NCBI GenBank assembly: GCA_937625935.1
Contig: OW569369.1
Coordinates: 424,900 to 488,899 of the forward strand
Direction: 5' to 3'
Source: Tetramitus jugosus
Taxonomy: Eukaryota; Heterolobosea; Eutetramitea; Acrasida; Vahlkampfiidae
Length of the DNA: 64,000 nt
Every line of letters starts with the position of its first letter. The first letter of the stretch is position 1. Below the pieces are notes generated by a model that worked only from the letters and a program-made list of their open reading frames with translations, ran no database searches and had not been told where the DNA came from. Of this stretch, positions 1 to 10,498 are shown piece after piece. The position numbers and the translations under genes were made by a program.

Positions 1-1879
1 TGCATTTGAATCGTTGTATGAGCATTTTTGATAGCATTGAGCAATTCTTCGCATTGCTTAGCACCTTTGAATAATCGATGACATTGAGAAATTACGGCAT
101 CTTTAAGACGCTTATTAACCAGTTCACTAAGTTCATATTATCGAATTAGCATCACGAACCATACAGCCATTCATAAACAAATGTGAGTACATACTCTTTT
201 AGAATCAATGACATTGTTTGGATACATCTGATCAATTTGTCCGGGTCTGAAGTAGGCTTCACAATATTGTACATGAGTGTGCAAGTGAGAGCATTGACTT
301 CACTTGGTTTCTGGTACGGAGACTTTGAGAAGCTAACAAAAGAGAATATAGAATCGAAGAACAATTCGGCATTATTCAGTGATGATGCGAATTGACGATC
401 CATATGTAACTTGGATGAAAGTATAATGTACTCGGGTACATCGACACAAACATTGGCACTGATCTTCAGAATCAACTTTTGCAGCTCAAGAACATGAATC
501 GGTTCGAAGTAATAATTCATGGTCTGAGGCATCGAGTCAAAAGATCGAGAGAGTGTGGCTGGAAACTGTTCAAGTGTCTCTCTGTAGGAAGAGATTCCAA
601 TCGAGTTCTTGATATAGAGTTGCAGAGTATTCGATCGACTCAAGTTCCAAAGCGTGTTCAACAAACTGAACATGATATGATAGTGTTGCTTAAAATGTCT
701 AATTGATGAATTGTCGCTGAGTTGAGTTGCACAAATCGATGGACTATTATCGTGCTTCGGCATGGACACTGAAAATCGCTCTCTATTGATGGAAGGGGAA
801 GGAGACTGAAGAGAAGAACACTTGACTATGTTGTCATAGGTTTCAGTCATCGTTTGCAACATTTTGATCAGGACTGACACCGCTCTGCCAGTCTGGAACC
901 AGCGATGGAAGTATCGTGCCTTTTCCGTATTGAACTTTTGCGAATCATTTTCACATGAAGTTACATCCTGGAACAACTTCATTATCTTGTATACAACTCC
1001 CATATCGACTTTGTCGCAACTCAAAAGGTTGAGATATGAATCCAATAAGCCATTGTTGATTATGCCTGGCCATACAACCTTGGTATGTGCTGAAGAAGAG
1101 AATAGTGAAGAAGTAGCGCCAATCAATCGTTTGAGAATGGCAACATCACAATACATGGCCAACATGCTATTGTTAATCAGCTGTGATTCATAGTTGACTC
1201 GATCAGAAATCAATTGGAGTAGGATCTCACATCTCTCCGCCTTCAACTGAATTGGCTCGGCTCTGGAAACACATTTCTCAACAATCTGAAGGCATCTGAT
1301 TAGCTCAATTGAATCAGAACAAGACTTCTCATAAATATTCGAGTTTACCGGTATATGAACTGGTTGGAACTCTACCAATGGAACAAGTGACTCCATCAAT
1401 CCTTTCAAGCTAGCAATTCTATTGACCTCCAATCCTCCTGTCCCTCTATCACGTTTGTTGTTCTCAAACAATTGACGTTTCACGCGTTCATAATCATTTT
1501 TCAGTGATCGGTTGAGGTCAGCGAACAATTCCGAAATGAATACAGTAGCGTTTGCCTTGTCAGACCATGTAGCGAGATCTTGTGTCGCCAGCGCCTCAGA
1601 ATCATTACACATTAAGGTAAATTGGTTCATTTTCTGTGATGCACTCAGCTCGAAAGGTATGTTATTAGGCTTCCCCATTACATGACACAAGTGTTGTTTC
1701 TCCTCTAGATAATGATTTAGCTGATCTCTTAGTGCATTCCTCTCTGTCTCCAAGCTATCAATCTCGATTTCTAAGAGGCGCTTCTGCTCCTTCTGTTGAT
1801 CATTAAGATCAATCTTGATTTTCCTCGGGAGTTCTGTACTCTCATTGCTTGGTACTGTTAATTCTAATTCCTCGGTCAT
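1..1879 (-). CDS. Hypothetical helical protein, coiled-coil N-terminus (partial, runs off left edge)
   Basis: Starts at 1879 and reads 571 codons to a GTATGG donor. A 38-bp intron (127-164) ends in TTAG, after which the same frame stays open to base 1, so the true C-terminus lies outside the window. Without splicing, the frame stops at 152. Residues about 20-65 are Lys/Glu/Leu-rich and likely coiled coil. The rest is helix-rich with Leu/Ile-spaced segments suggesting an armadillo-like fold, but no family signature is visible. The intron is very short; the open frame beyond it is the main support. Function unknown. Confidence 0.6.
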
Positions 1880-2093
1880 TTGTTACTCTGTTGTTCATTC
1901 TGAAGAGCAGTTACACTCAAAAGAATTTGAGTTCAGAGAGATCTATGTTACCAGTTATAGCAACTCCCTGAACCGGAATATGCGGAGTATTAGATTCTCA
2001 GAACAACCGAGCGCCATACAATCGCAGGTATGAGTATACTTTCCAATAATCCATTTCTATTCACTTCATGCATAATTTTTACATGTTCACTCT

Positions 2094-2972
2094 TTATTGG
2101 CGCGCGCTGAAGTGATGATGTTGAACACTGCGCACAGACCATGAATTCTGAGTTGATTGTTGGTCTTGCTTCAGAGTGATAACAGCCCAGTTTCCTTCCC
2201 TGAGGGAACCAGCGTTGAGTACGGGAATATTTCCCAACATTGAACTGCCCTTACAGTCGTGTGTATGTCCATGAACATTCAATACAACTCTCTCTTGCAA
2301 CTCATCGCTGTCCACGTGACTCTGAATCGTAGAAGAACCAGATTGGATAACAAAATATGGTTTTGAGTCTTCTGCTCTATCATCTTCTTCCCGATAGAGT
2401 CTTCTCACATTGACTGTTCCAGAGGCACTTGGTCCCACATGAGTCATCAATAGAATTTGTTGCTCTTGTTTTAAGAGGGACTCACGGACAAAAGGCCCAA
2501 ACTCACGCGCAAACGCCTCTTCCGTCTCGAATGGATAGCCAGACCAAACTTGCTCATTACCTCTGCTTTCGTCAAAGAATGCAGGTACTGATCCTCCGAA
2601 TCCAGCAAGCACGAGTCCGTGGGTCAATGGTACTACTCTCTTGTGAATATTTGTACCACCAATTCGAATCGAATCCTCACTCTCCACATCAAATGTCGAT
2701 AATGGATCATGATTCCCTGGTATCCAAAACACCTTGTTCGAGATCTTGGTCAACTCCTTCACCATTTCTCCGATTTTTTCCACCGCACATCGAACGGACT
2801 CTGGATCGGTGTACTCTGGGCCCTTCAAATTACACATGTCACCTGCGAGCAAAACAACATCGATGGGATTCGATGATGACTCAATTTCATCACTCACTGT
2901 ACGAATATGATCCACAGCCAAATGAACATCAGAAACCAATAGGATACGCAGCAACAAATCTTGATTCGCCAT
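2094..2972 (-). CDS. Calcineurin-like metallophosphoesterase
   Basis: A 292-aa member of the calcineurin-like phosphoesterase superfamily, enzymes that hydrolyse phosphoester bonds using two metal ions. All family blocks are present in order: SDVH near the N-terminus, AGD in a GDMCN context, GNHD, a lone His in MTHVG, and a C-terminal GHTH. The chosen start (ATG at 2972) lies 12 residues before SDVH. An upstream in-frame ATG at 3098 would add 42 Lys/Asn/Gln-rich residues and overlap the neighbouring gene. AATAAA on the minus strand (2093-2098) contains the stop codon. No signal peptide or membrane segment, so probably cytosolic. Substrate cannot be inferred. Confidence 0.88.
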   Translation of the reverse strand: MANQDLLLRILLVSDVHLAVDHIRTVSDEIESSSNPIDVVLLAGDMCNLKGPEYTDPESVRCAVEKIGEMVKELTKISNKVFWIPGNHDPLSTFDVESEDSIRIGGTNIHKRVVPLTHGLVLAGFGGSVPAFFDESRGNEQVWSGYPFETEEAFAREFGPFVRESLLKQEQQILLMTHVGPSASGTVNVRRLYREEDDRAEDSKPYFVIQSGSSTIQSHVDSDELQERVVLNVHGHTHDCKGSSMLGNIPVLNAGSLREGNWAVITLKQDQQSTQNSWSVRSVQHHHFSARQ

Positions 2973-3091
2973 GGTTTGTAAAATGATGTGATTGGTTGTT
3001 TTCACTTTTTTTTGTGTTTGTTTTTTATGTTCGTTGTTTTGAACACGAGTCTGATCCACAGTGGAATCTGAGATGACAATGCTAGTTTTAT

Positions 3092-3952
3092 CTAACACTG
3101 TGGCTGTTGGACGGTGAGTCGTAATGGTTCAACATCTTCTTTGACATCATTATCAACAACAACAACAACAACAATACTCTCTTGTTGCTTGTAGGATAGA
3201 TAAGCGTTCCAACAAAGAGAAATACAATTGGCATAGAGCACGCGATACAGTGGAGGAACAAGGGTAAAGTTAAATATCTGACCGAGAGGCCACACCTTCA
3301 AACCGTTGACGTAGGTGTCCCAGAAGCTAAAGCGAACTCTATCATAGGATCGTTCGTAGCACTGTTGGCTCAATTGAGCCACGTTTTGAGAAGACCATTG
3401 GAAGTGATTGTCCGTTAGCTTTTCTCTGATCATTGTAGCACTGGTCATTGCAACAAAGAAGAGCAAAATCGTTGCAGGCGAAATGGTTACTTGATCAATC
3501 GCAATACGAATGAGAGCATTGATGGGCATGTGTTGAACGAGCAAGTCAAATGGCCGCCTGCAAGTCACTGAAACTTTCAAAGCCGTGCTGCTCGCATTTG
3601 CTGTAGCGACTTTTCTGTTGAGCGCGAACCGTTGTTGCGCGGATAAAAGGCGCGAAGAAAACAAAAAGATTGGATTTCTGAATTTCCCCTTGAGGATTCT
3701 CTCTGCGACCATGACTCGATCCATGGTGGAATACCAACCGTGCAATATTGGGCCGAGAACCAACAAGCCATACCCTGTCATTTGCACAGTTCTCGATATT
3801 TGAAACGAAGACCAATCTTTTCGTTCTTCGATAAAGTATTGAGAAGCCGTATCACCAATGCCCAACAAAATACCTGCACTAATGGACCTTGTGATGGTAG
3901 GTGCCACCGTGAGTCTTCCAGTATACCAATTGATAAATCGAAGGAATACCAT
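3092..3952 (-). CDS. Mpv17/PMP22-family membrane protein
   Basis: A 286-aa protein of the Mpv17/PMP22/Sym1 family, small four-helix proteins of the mitochondrial inner membrane or peroxisome. Visible family features are an N-terminal Trp-Tyr with a following Pro-Thr, GIGDTASQ, GPILHGWY, the DQ-x5-P helix (IDQVTISPATILLFF) and the C-terminal KVWPLGQIFNF...VPPLYRVLY...NAYLSY signature. About 50 residues (roughly 85-135) separate the first half from the DQ helix, longer than usual. The tail has a poly-Val run. The gene ends about 120 bp upstream of the phosphoesterase start on the same strand. Mitochondrial versus peroxisomal location cannot be decided. Confidence 0.88.
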   Translation of the reverse strand: MVFLRFINWYTGRLTVAPTITRSISAGILLGIGDTASQYFIEERKDWSSFQISRTVQMTGYGLLVLGPILHGWYSTMDRVMVAERILKGKFRNPIFLFSSRLLSAQQRFALNRKVATANASSTALKVSVTCRRPFDLLVQHMPINALIRIAIDQVTISPATILLFFVAMTSATMIREKLTDNHFQWSSQNVAQLSQQCYERSYDRVRFSFWDTYVNGLKVWPLGQIFNFTLVPPLYRVLYANCISLCWNAYLSYKQQESIVVVVVVDNDVKEDVEPLRLTVQQPQC

Positions 3953-5080
3953 AAATGGGTTGGTTCTCTCTCTATGTTAACTCGGAGCAAACACTTGGAT
4001 GATTTTTTGTTGTTGCGCAGATTTTTTTCGGGTGGAAAAGAGCGGAGGAACTCGATCGAGATTTTGCTGCGTGTCTTTCCTTCAATCAACGAAATGCTCG
4101 GGTTAGAGTCGCATGATGGTTGAAGACAAGCTTCATGTTGATATCAACCAGCCCTGATAAAGTGCGTACGTGCGTGGAACTCTTCAACAGCAGTTGCGTG
4201 ACATTTCGAGCTGTCGGAGAACAAATTGAAACAATAATTCTCATAAACAGACAACACTGACAGTCAAGGAACATAAATGTTAACTTTGGAGCTGCGCGGA
4301 GGGTACCAAGCACCACTGTAAACACGCTCGCATGGATACCGTCCAACTACGCCCGGCGCAAAGAAGAGGTCAAAGTTTATTGTGCCATTCGAAAAGTAAC
4401 CATCTGTAGCTTGAAGCCGAGGACTGTAGTTTGCCACGGACTGTACGGTAATTTTTTTGCCTTCATTGAGTGAGGTGTGATGTTGTTGACACTTTTGGGA
4501 ATGCCAGATTTATTCGGGGCTCGGAATAAATTCGGAGAAAACAGCGATTTCCTCCATATCGAACGACAAGTGACGTATTCGGGAAAAAAAGAAGCTCGAA
4601 ATCCAAAGACAGTAGTGCAGTATTTGGAGGCGGGTGAATAGCAACGTCAAAAGCGGAATGGGAATTATCTGAGCCGACATTTCGAGAAATTCAAATTTGT
4701 CCTCTCCAAGTCAGGGGTGGTTGCTTGATCCTTTTTAAGGGATAACTTGTCCACAGTACGTCGTTCGATAACTCTGCGCTCGATGCAAAGTTTGTTGCTC
4801 CAACAAGATTGATTGAAATCTGTCTAGCGTTAAACCCCTTCTGGACGACCCGAGAGTCCAAAGATCGTCGTTGGCAAAACACAATAACAAGAGAGTCAAC
4901 AACACATTCCCACCACCCACCACCACTATCCCAACATCAATAACCAAACCAACCCACGACAGAGAGAAGATCCACACTTTCTTCTTTCATTGCCTCCTTT
5001 CTAATTCACTCAGAAACAAAACACAAGTTGTTTGACAAAATTATTCCTTCTCTCAGAGACATAACCACCCCGTATTAATA
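3953..5080. other. Intergenic, divergent promoter region
   Basis: About 1.1 kb between the divergent Mpv17-family gene and the Zn2Cys6 regulator. Only short unsupported reading frames are seen, and no tRNA or repeat. Just upstream of 5081 is a purine-poor, CA-rich leader typical of 5' UTRs in this window. It probably carries both promoters; no specific site recognised. Confidence 0.5.
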
Positions 5081-7279
5081 ATGAGTTCCATGACAGAATC
5101 ACCACCACTACCACCTCCTCTAGCACAAAATACTTCCATGAGCGCTAACCAATCAATGCCACCATTGGCACAACAAGAACAAGGAGCAACAACAACAACA
5201 ATAGCACCTCAAGAAGCAACAAAACCAACTGCTGCCATTGTAATCATATCAGAGTCAGATAATGAGAATGAGAATGATGATAGCAGTAGTCACATCAGTA
5301 TGACTCAAACATCAGACTCTTCTCCTTCTTCATCTCCTGCACCACACGACGAGCAAGCTCCTTCACCCTCTTCCTGTACATCTCAATCTCATCATGAACA
5401 TGGTGTGACGATAAGTCGCATAAGCAACCACAAGACTGAGCCTTCAGCGTGCTTTGAGTGCAGAAGAGTTCACAAAAAGTGTGACAAACAGAGACCATGT
5501 TCCCGTTGTATTAAACAGGGCTGTAGCTGTGTTGATATGCCAGTTTCCAAGAGAGGAAGACCAAGGAAAAAGCTTACTTGTATGCCTGGTTTGTCTCTCG
5601 ATGGTGCTTGTCAACTACAACAACAACAAGGAATGCCATTAATGTCCATTGGCAACACACATGAGCAGCAACAACAGCCATTGTTGTACAAGAGCCACAC
5701 AACGAATAGCACCACCAGCAGGAGAAACCAATTCTCGACGACAGCAGCCCATGTCTCCACCTCCACAAGTCATAATAGCTCCTCGACGACGATATCATCG
5801 TCTTCCAATGCAGTTCGCTCAAACAACAACAATAACCATAGCAACTGCTCCCATCACTTTAATAACTACGACAGTCACTCGTGTCAAAGCTCAAGCCAAC
5901 AACATTACCAGCACAATAACAGCACGACTGTGAACCATAGGGCAAACCATCAAGTGAACTACAGTCAAGGTGAGAGCTCTTCTTCCTATGCACCACATGG
6001 TCAACAGTACCAACCAACTGCACACTATGTGAGCCACAACAACTCGGATTATCAAGCACAACCACAACAACAACAAGTGTACAATAACGGCTCTCCATTC
6101 AAGGCAAGTCCAATCAATCAACCCTTTATTGGCAACAACAGCCAATCTTATGTGCCTTCCCCCATGGCAATCCGTAAGAGAAAGATGGAAGGAGAATTCT
6201 TCCATGAACAACATTCTCCTTCCAAGAGAATGAAGGAAGAACACCACGTTAGAACGACGTGGAATCAAGATGCTCATAACAGTTATGGCTCAATGAACAA
6301 CCAACAACCCCCTAGTTATCAACACTATCAACAGCAGCAGAGTCAAACTAACGGTCAAAAACAGAGTGCATCCTTTGCTCATCCTGCCTCCTCCTATTTC
6401 AAGCCAGTTGTCTCTACTGTTTCTGGATATCCACAAGAGCAACAACAGCAACAACTACAATCACAACCACATTCTTCATACAACTATCATCAACAGAGCT
6501 ACCATCATGGCACCCATCGATTAACTCATGATAGTCCAAGTATGGATAGAAAGCAAAGTCCTCACTTCCCACAACATTCAAGTCCAGTTCTCTCTCCATC
6601 CATGCCTCATAGTTATTCTCATTATCAATCATCCTCTCAAGGCTCAAACTCCAACAGTAACAACAACAGTAACACGAGGGTGAGATACCACAGTCAGAAT
6701 GTAGATGGATTCAGAGTGCCCTATGGTTCCTCCAATAACAATACATCAAGTTACTCCAATGGACAATTCCATTCTCAGATTGAGTCTAGTCCAGTCTCTG
6801 AGAGGAGTAGCTCTACGTTCTTTTCAACTGGAGCTCCAGCTTCTCCCTATACTCCACATCCAAATTCGTTGCAGCGTCCTGTTGTTTACGAATACCAGAC
6901 ACAACATCAAACAAAGACATCATATCCACAAATCAAGAACGAAGTAGTCAGATATCCGTCATCCAGCAATGGCCCATCGCCGGTGACTCAACCAATGACC
7001 AATAGCTATCCCCAGCATTATGTACAGGAGACGCCAGTCTCGCAATCGATCAGAGAAACAAACTCCTATGTCCACCCCAGCTCGAGTCAATCTCAATTCA
7101 AGGAGTTTGGATCAAGTCCTAGCACATTCTCTTATCCAATGGCGAGCCCAAAGTTGCACGGCGTCAAACCTGAACCAGTGTGGACGCTCTCTCCTTATCC
7201 GTCAGATAATTGTTTGCCAAAGGTTGAGCAGCAGACCGTTCTCCCACCTGTCAGTACGTTGCTTGCATATCATAAGTAA
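5081..7279 (+). CDS. Zn2Cys6 (fungal-type) transcription regulator with AT-hook
   Basis: A 732-aa probable nuclear DNA-binding protein. A zinc binuclear cluster at residues 124-150 has spacing C-x2-C-x6-C-x5-C-x2-C-x6-C, with an extra Cys at 148. It is followed by a basic AT-hook-like KRGRPRKK at 157-164. Basic residues after the second Cys (RRVHKK) match the DNA-contacting helix of GAL4-type clusters. The remainder is low-complexity Gln/Asn/Ser/His sequence, as in activation domains; a short basic stretch IRKRKMEG near residue 365 could be a nuclear signal. Regulatory targets unknown. A second Zn2Cys6 protein lies at 12.3-13.5 kb. Confidence 0.82.
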   Translation: MSSMTESPPLPPPLAQNTSMSANQSMPPLAQQEQGATTTTIAPQEATKPTAAIVIISESDNENENDDSSSHISMTQTSDSSPSSSPAPHDEQAPSPSSCTSQSHHEHGVTISRISNHKTEPSACFECRRVHKKCDKQRPCSRCIKQGCSCVDMPVSKRGRPRKKLTCMPGLSLDGACQLQQQQGMPLMSIGNTHEQQQQPLLYKSHTTNSTTSRRNQFSTTAAHVSTSTSHNSSSTTISSSSNAVRSNNNNNHSNCSHHFNNYDSHSCQSSSQQHYQHNNSTTVNHRANHQVNYSQGESSSSYAPHGQQYQPTAHYVSHNNSDYQAQPQQQQVYNNGSPFKASPINQPFIGNNSQSYVPSPMAIRKRKMEGEFFHEQHSPSKRMKEEHHVRTTWNQDAHNSYGSMNNQQPPSYQHYQQQQSQTNGQKQSASFAHPASSYFKPVVSTVSGYPQEQQQQQLQSQPHSSYNYHQQSYHHGTHRLTHDSPSMDRKQSPHFPQHSSPVLSPSMPHSYSHYQSSSQGSNSNSNNNSNTRVRYHSQNVDGFRVPYGSSNNNTSSYSNGQFHSQIESSPVSERSSSTFFSTGAPASPYTPHPNSLQRPVVYEYQTQHQTKTSYPQIKNEVVRYPSSSNGPSPVTQPMTNSYPQHYVQETPVSQSIRETNSYVHPSSSQSQFKEFGSSPSTFSYPMASPKLHGVKPEPVWTLSPYPSDNCLPKVEQQTVLPPVSTLLAYHK

Positions 7280-7505
7280 AAATATTCGTTTTTACAATTC
7301 CGTCAACGTCTTTTTGTTTTTTGGGATCTCGGATCAACCGCGTTATTTTTTCACACAGACAGCGCGGAGTTTCTTGAACTCACTGATCTATCATATCTAT
7401 GTTGGGTTACATCAAATAAGAGGTGGATGGTGCTCTGTTTAGAAACATCTAGATCGATCTCACTGATCCACAAAGTGACACCAAAAAGAAAGAGTAACAG
7501 CTACC

Positions 7506-8915
7506 ATGACGACATCCCATTCCGCTCAATCCCTCCCATCCATTGCGTTTGAACCAGTTATTGCTCAACCAACGTTAATTTCGCATGACGCTCCATTGAT
7601 GAAATCCATCTTTGCATTCGATCCAAAAATTGAACGATTCCATAGTTCAACGATTGACTCCACCAGTTATCTCCAAAAGAAGAAGACTTATGATGAATTA
7701 ATCTACCAGGGAGTGTTCATTCAATATGAGCACCGCTATGAACAAAGTGTTCAGTTGCTCACTGAAGCAATTGAACTGATGCCAAACGAGCCTGAAGCAT
7801 ACCTCCGAAGAGCTCTCACCTACTACTCGTTGGGCAAGTCTCTCATCCATCGAAGCCTCCTTGATGTACAGAAAGGTCTGTATGTACTCGCGGCTCAAGT
7901 AGTCGACAATCATGACAAATTCTCCAACTTGGAGTGGAAAACTCAACTGTTTACCATGAAAGGTTTGTTGTGTGAACTGCAGCAGGATGTCGACAGTTCA
8001 AAGGAACTCTATCAAGAAGTAGTACGATTAAACCCGAAGCACTACTTTGCTCATTTTTCTCTTGGATTTTCTTCTGACATGGAATCAAACTACAAAGAGG
8101 CTATCGAACATTATAAAACAAGTGTCAATTGTGATCCAAAGTACTCTCCGTGCATCATTTACAACAACATTGGACGATGTTACGAGCTGTTAGTCAAGGA
8201 AAAGAAGGATAAAGAAGATAGTTCCAACACGAGAAGTGATACCGGTGATGGAACGGTCACTTCAGGTGATGCTGACATTGTGTTGGGCGATCCTCCACAA
8301 CCCATTGACAGCGAATCATCGGCAACGCAAGGATCAACAGAAGAAGATATCTCCCTGGAAACAGCTCTCAAGTACTATTCAAAGGCTATTGATTCGTACG
8401 GATATTGCTTCACTGCCAGACAAAACAGAGCGAAATTGTACATCAATATGAAGAAGTACGAGGAAGCAGAGAAAGACCTTAGATGCATTTTAGATCGATC
8501 TCCTTGGCACTACATTGCAATGACAAGATTGGCAGAGTTGTACTTTTTCAATTTGAACAAACAACCAGAATCAATTGATATGTTTAAACGCATTCAACAG
8601 ATCCACTGCACAAAAAGTTTTGCCTTCCGTATTCATGCATCATACGAACATATCATTCAAAAGAACATTGATGCATCATTCGAGATATTAGACTATGCCA
8701 TTGACCGAATGCTGAGCTCTGATCAAGTTCACTCATTGATGAAAGTGAAGAGTCAGTTGTTGCGGAAAATGGACAAGAGTGAAGAAGCTGAAAGAATCAG
8801 TTTTGAAGCTGCTAACTGGCCAGAGACGAGATATGGATTGAATATGAAGAGGAAAATGTTGAATCAATCTTTCCAAGGTCGATTTGTTGATTTAACTGTT
8901 GTGACAGTCGAATAG
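7506..8915 (+). CDS. TPR-repeat protein
   Basis: A 469-aa protein with several tetratricopeptide repeats, the helical scaffold used in protein-protein assembly. Clear TPR-like helices are RYEQSVQLLTEAIELMPNEP near residue 80, then DSSKELYQEVVRLNPKHYF, YKEAIEHYKTSVNCDPKY, and after an acidic insert (about 230-280) ALKYYSKAIDSYGYCF and YEEAEKDLRCILDRSPW. The acidic, Ser/Thr-rich insert splits the array into two blocks. No catalytic domain, signal peptide or membrane segment. The next gene starts 92 bp downstream on the same strand. Specific partner unknown. Confidence 0.8.
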   Translation: MTTSHSAQSLPSIAFEPVIAQPTLISHDAPLMKSIFAFDPKIERFHSSTIDSTSYLQKKKTYDELIYQGVFIQYEHRYEQSVQLLTEAIELMPNEPEAYLRRALTYYSLGKSLIHRSLLDVQKGLYVLAAQVVDNHDKFSNLEWKTQLFTMKGLLCELQQDVDSSKELYQEVVRLNPKHYFAHFSLGFSSDMESNYKEAIEHYKTSVNCDPKYSPCIIYNNIGRCYELLVKEKKDKEDSSNTRSDTGDGTVTSGDADIVLGDPPQPIDSESSATQGSTEEDISLETALKYYSKAIDSYGYCFTARQNRAKLYINMKKYEEAEKDLRCILDRSPWHYIAMTRLAELYFFNLNKQPESIDMFKRIQQIHCTKSFAFRIHASYEHIIQKNIDASFEILDYAIDRMLSSDQVHSLMKVKSQLLRKMDKSEEAERISFEAANWPETRYGLNMKRKMLNQSFQGRFVDLTVVTVE

Positions 8916-9007
8916 AGATTTGTGCTGTAAAGGGAGAACAGGAAACGTTCAACTGTCGTACTGAACAAAAACAAAATATTTCTTTGGTAGAAAACAGACT
9001 TTGAATC

Positions 9008-9773
9008 ATGAACACCGATATAGAGATCAGAAAAGCTCTTGACTACCTCGGAAAACACAAGATTAAACAAATTTATAGTAAATTGTTGACGGAAGCAACA
9101 TTGTTCAGACCTAAAGATCCTATTCCCTTCTTCATTGATCGGTTGAAGCACTATGCTCTGATTTCTGATGATTCCTTTGAAGATACCACACATTCCCTGT
9201 ATCAATTTCCCAGAGTGTACGTCATAATATGTCGCGAGTCAAACCTAACGTCCGTGGTGCGAGCCTTCTCCATGAATCACAATTTCGAGCTGTTGGAAGC
9301 AAGCACCGAACAGAACAGAGAAGATCTGGTGGATCAATTTGATCACTACATCAAGAAATGCATGCGAGACACTGTAAATGAAACGTTTTTAGCTCTCAAC
9401 AGTCTAAGCAACATGAATGACCTGACGAGATTCGAAAGAACAGTTCACGTATGTAACACACACTGACATTTTATTTTCAAGTTATAGAAAGCTCATTCGC
9501 TCTCTCACCATCAACTTTAATTGAACTGTATGTGTACAACAGGAGATGGTTTCTTGCATTCACATTCAATGTGTGGATAGTGAACACCAAGAACAAAACA
9601 ACAATGAAATTGACTTGCACACAAACAGTGTGTTGACATACTTTGCAGCTCAGAACAAGCTCTGCACCATCAAAGTTCATCTCAACAGTCAAAAAGATGC
9701 CAGCTCTACTCCTAAGAGAGAGAATGATGGAGATGACTTGTATCAAGCTCTACAACAGATCATTTCACAATAA
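9008..9773 (+). CDS. RIIa/Dpy-30-like dimerisation-docking protein (two exons)
   Basis: Exons 9008-9448 and 9543-9773 with a 94-bp intron (GTATGT...CAACAG) in phase 0, giving 223 aa. The N-terminus (about residues 8-45) has the short two-helix pattern YLGKHKIKQIYSKLL then a RPKDPIPFFIDRL block. This is the RIIa/Dpy-30-like dimerisation motif seen in PKA regulatory subunits and in the N-termini of flagellar adenylate-kinase-like proteins. No kinase P-loop follows. The rest, up to a Ser/Thr/Asp-rich tail, is not recognised. By family, such proteins often dock A-kinase-anchor helices in cilia; a flagellar role is an inference. If unspliced, the product would be truncated at 152 aa. Confidence 0.65.
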
Positions 9774-9876
9774 GCATCACACAGCACAGACAACACAATA
9801 CCATAAGCTTATTCACTCAGCAGTTGTACAAAAAGCTTTCGAACACGAACAATAAAAACACAAAAAATTGATGCAT

Positions 9877-10317
9877 TCATTCGTGGTGTTGGTGTTGGTG
9901 TTGGTGATGAGAACAAGATGGATCATGTCCTTCACCACTATGATCATGATCATGGTGGTGATGACCCTTGCCCTTCTTCCTGTAGTGCTTCTTTTTATCA
10001 TTTTCTCCGTCATCATCGGAATCGGAGTCACTCTCCGAATCCGATTCTCCGAACGCTCGTTTCTTGTGAAAGATGCAGCACTTTTTGGATGTTTTTTGAG
10101 TGGGTCGACTATCTTTCACGTCTTCTGACCATTTCACACGACGATTGGCATCATTTTCTGTCTCTGTGTTGTTTGAAGTGATTGATCTCTCTGATTGGAG
10201 ACGAATGGTGAGAATGGGAGTGTCTGATGATGATGGTGATGTTGTTGTCGTCGTTGTAGTAGTTGTAGTTGTGTTTGCGTTGATGGAGGGTAATGCAGTT
10301 GTTGGTGTCGTTGGCAT
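9877..10317 (-). CDS. Protein phosphatase 1 inhibitor-3 (PPP1R11/Ypi1 family)
   Basis: A 146-aa protein. The conserved core at about residues 59-98 contains RRVKW, a variant of the PP1-docking RVxF motif, a D-rich linker and the family signature KKCCIFHKKRAFGES followed by a Ser-Asp run. By family it binds and modulates the catalytic subunit of PP1, mainly in the nucleus. The N-terminus is a Thr tract. The C-terminus is His-rich (HHHHDHDH and HQHQHQHHE), which extends the His/Gly tail seen in other members and could bind metal. Runs of Asp/Ser suggest CK2 phosphorylation. The closest downstream gene lies on the opposite strand. Confidence 0.85.
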   Translation of the reverse strand: MPTTPTTALPSINANTTTTTTTTTTTSPSSSDTPILTIRLQSERSITSNNTETENDANRRVKWSEDVKDSRPTQKTSKKCCIFHKKRAFGESDSESDSDSDDDGENDKKKHYRKKGKGHHHHDHDHSGEGHDPSCSHHQHQHQHHE

Positions 10318-10498
10318 TGTTGTTGTTAGCTTTGCTTGGCTTGGTTTTTTTTGTGTGCGTTGGGTATCTGACGAGTTTTACACGCACGTGGCCTTGTATT
10401 CAGTTGAAGTTGACCGGTTCAATATATTGAGGAGTTATGAGTCTAACTTTGAGTGAATTTTGGTATTTTGGACAAGGATACTGCAAGACTATCTTGGT

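Noticed and set aside
4086-4346. Small minus-strand frame in the divergent promoter
   Set aside because: Eighty-six codons, no domain, no splice partner; likely chance.
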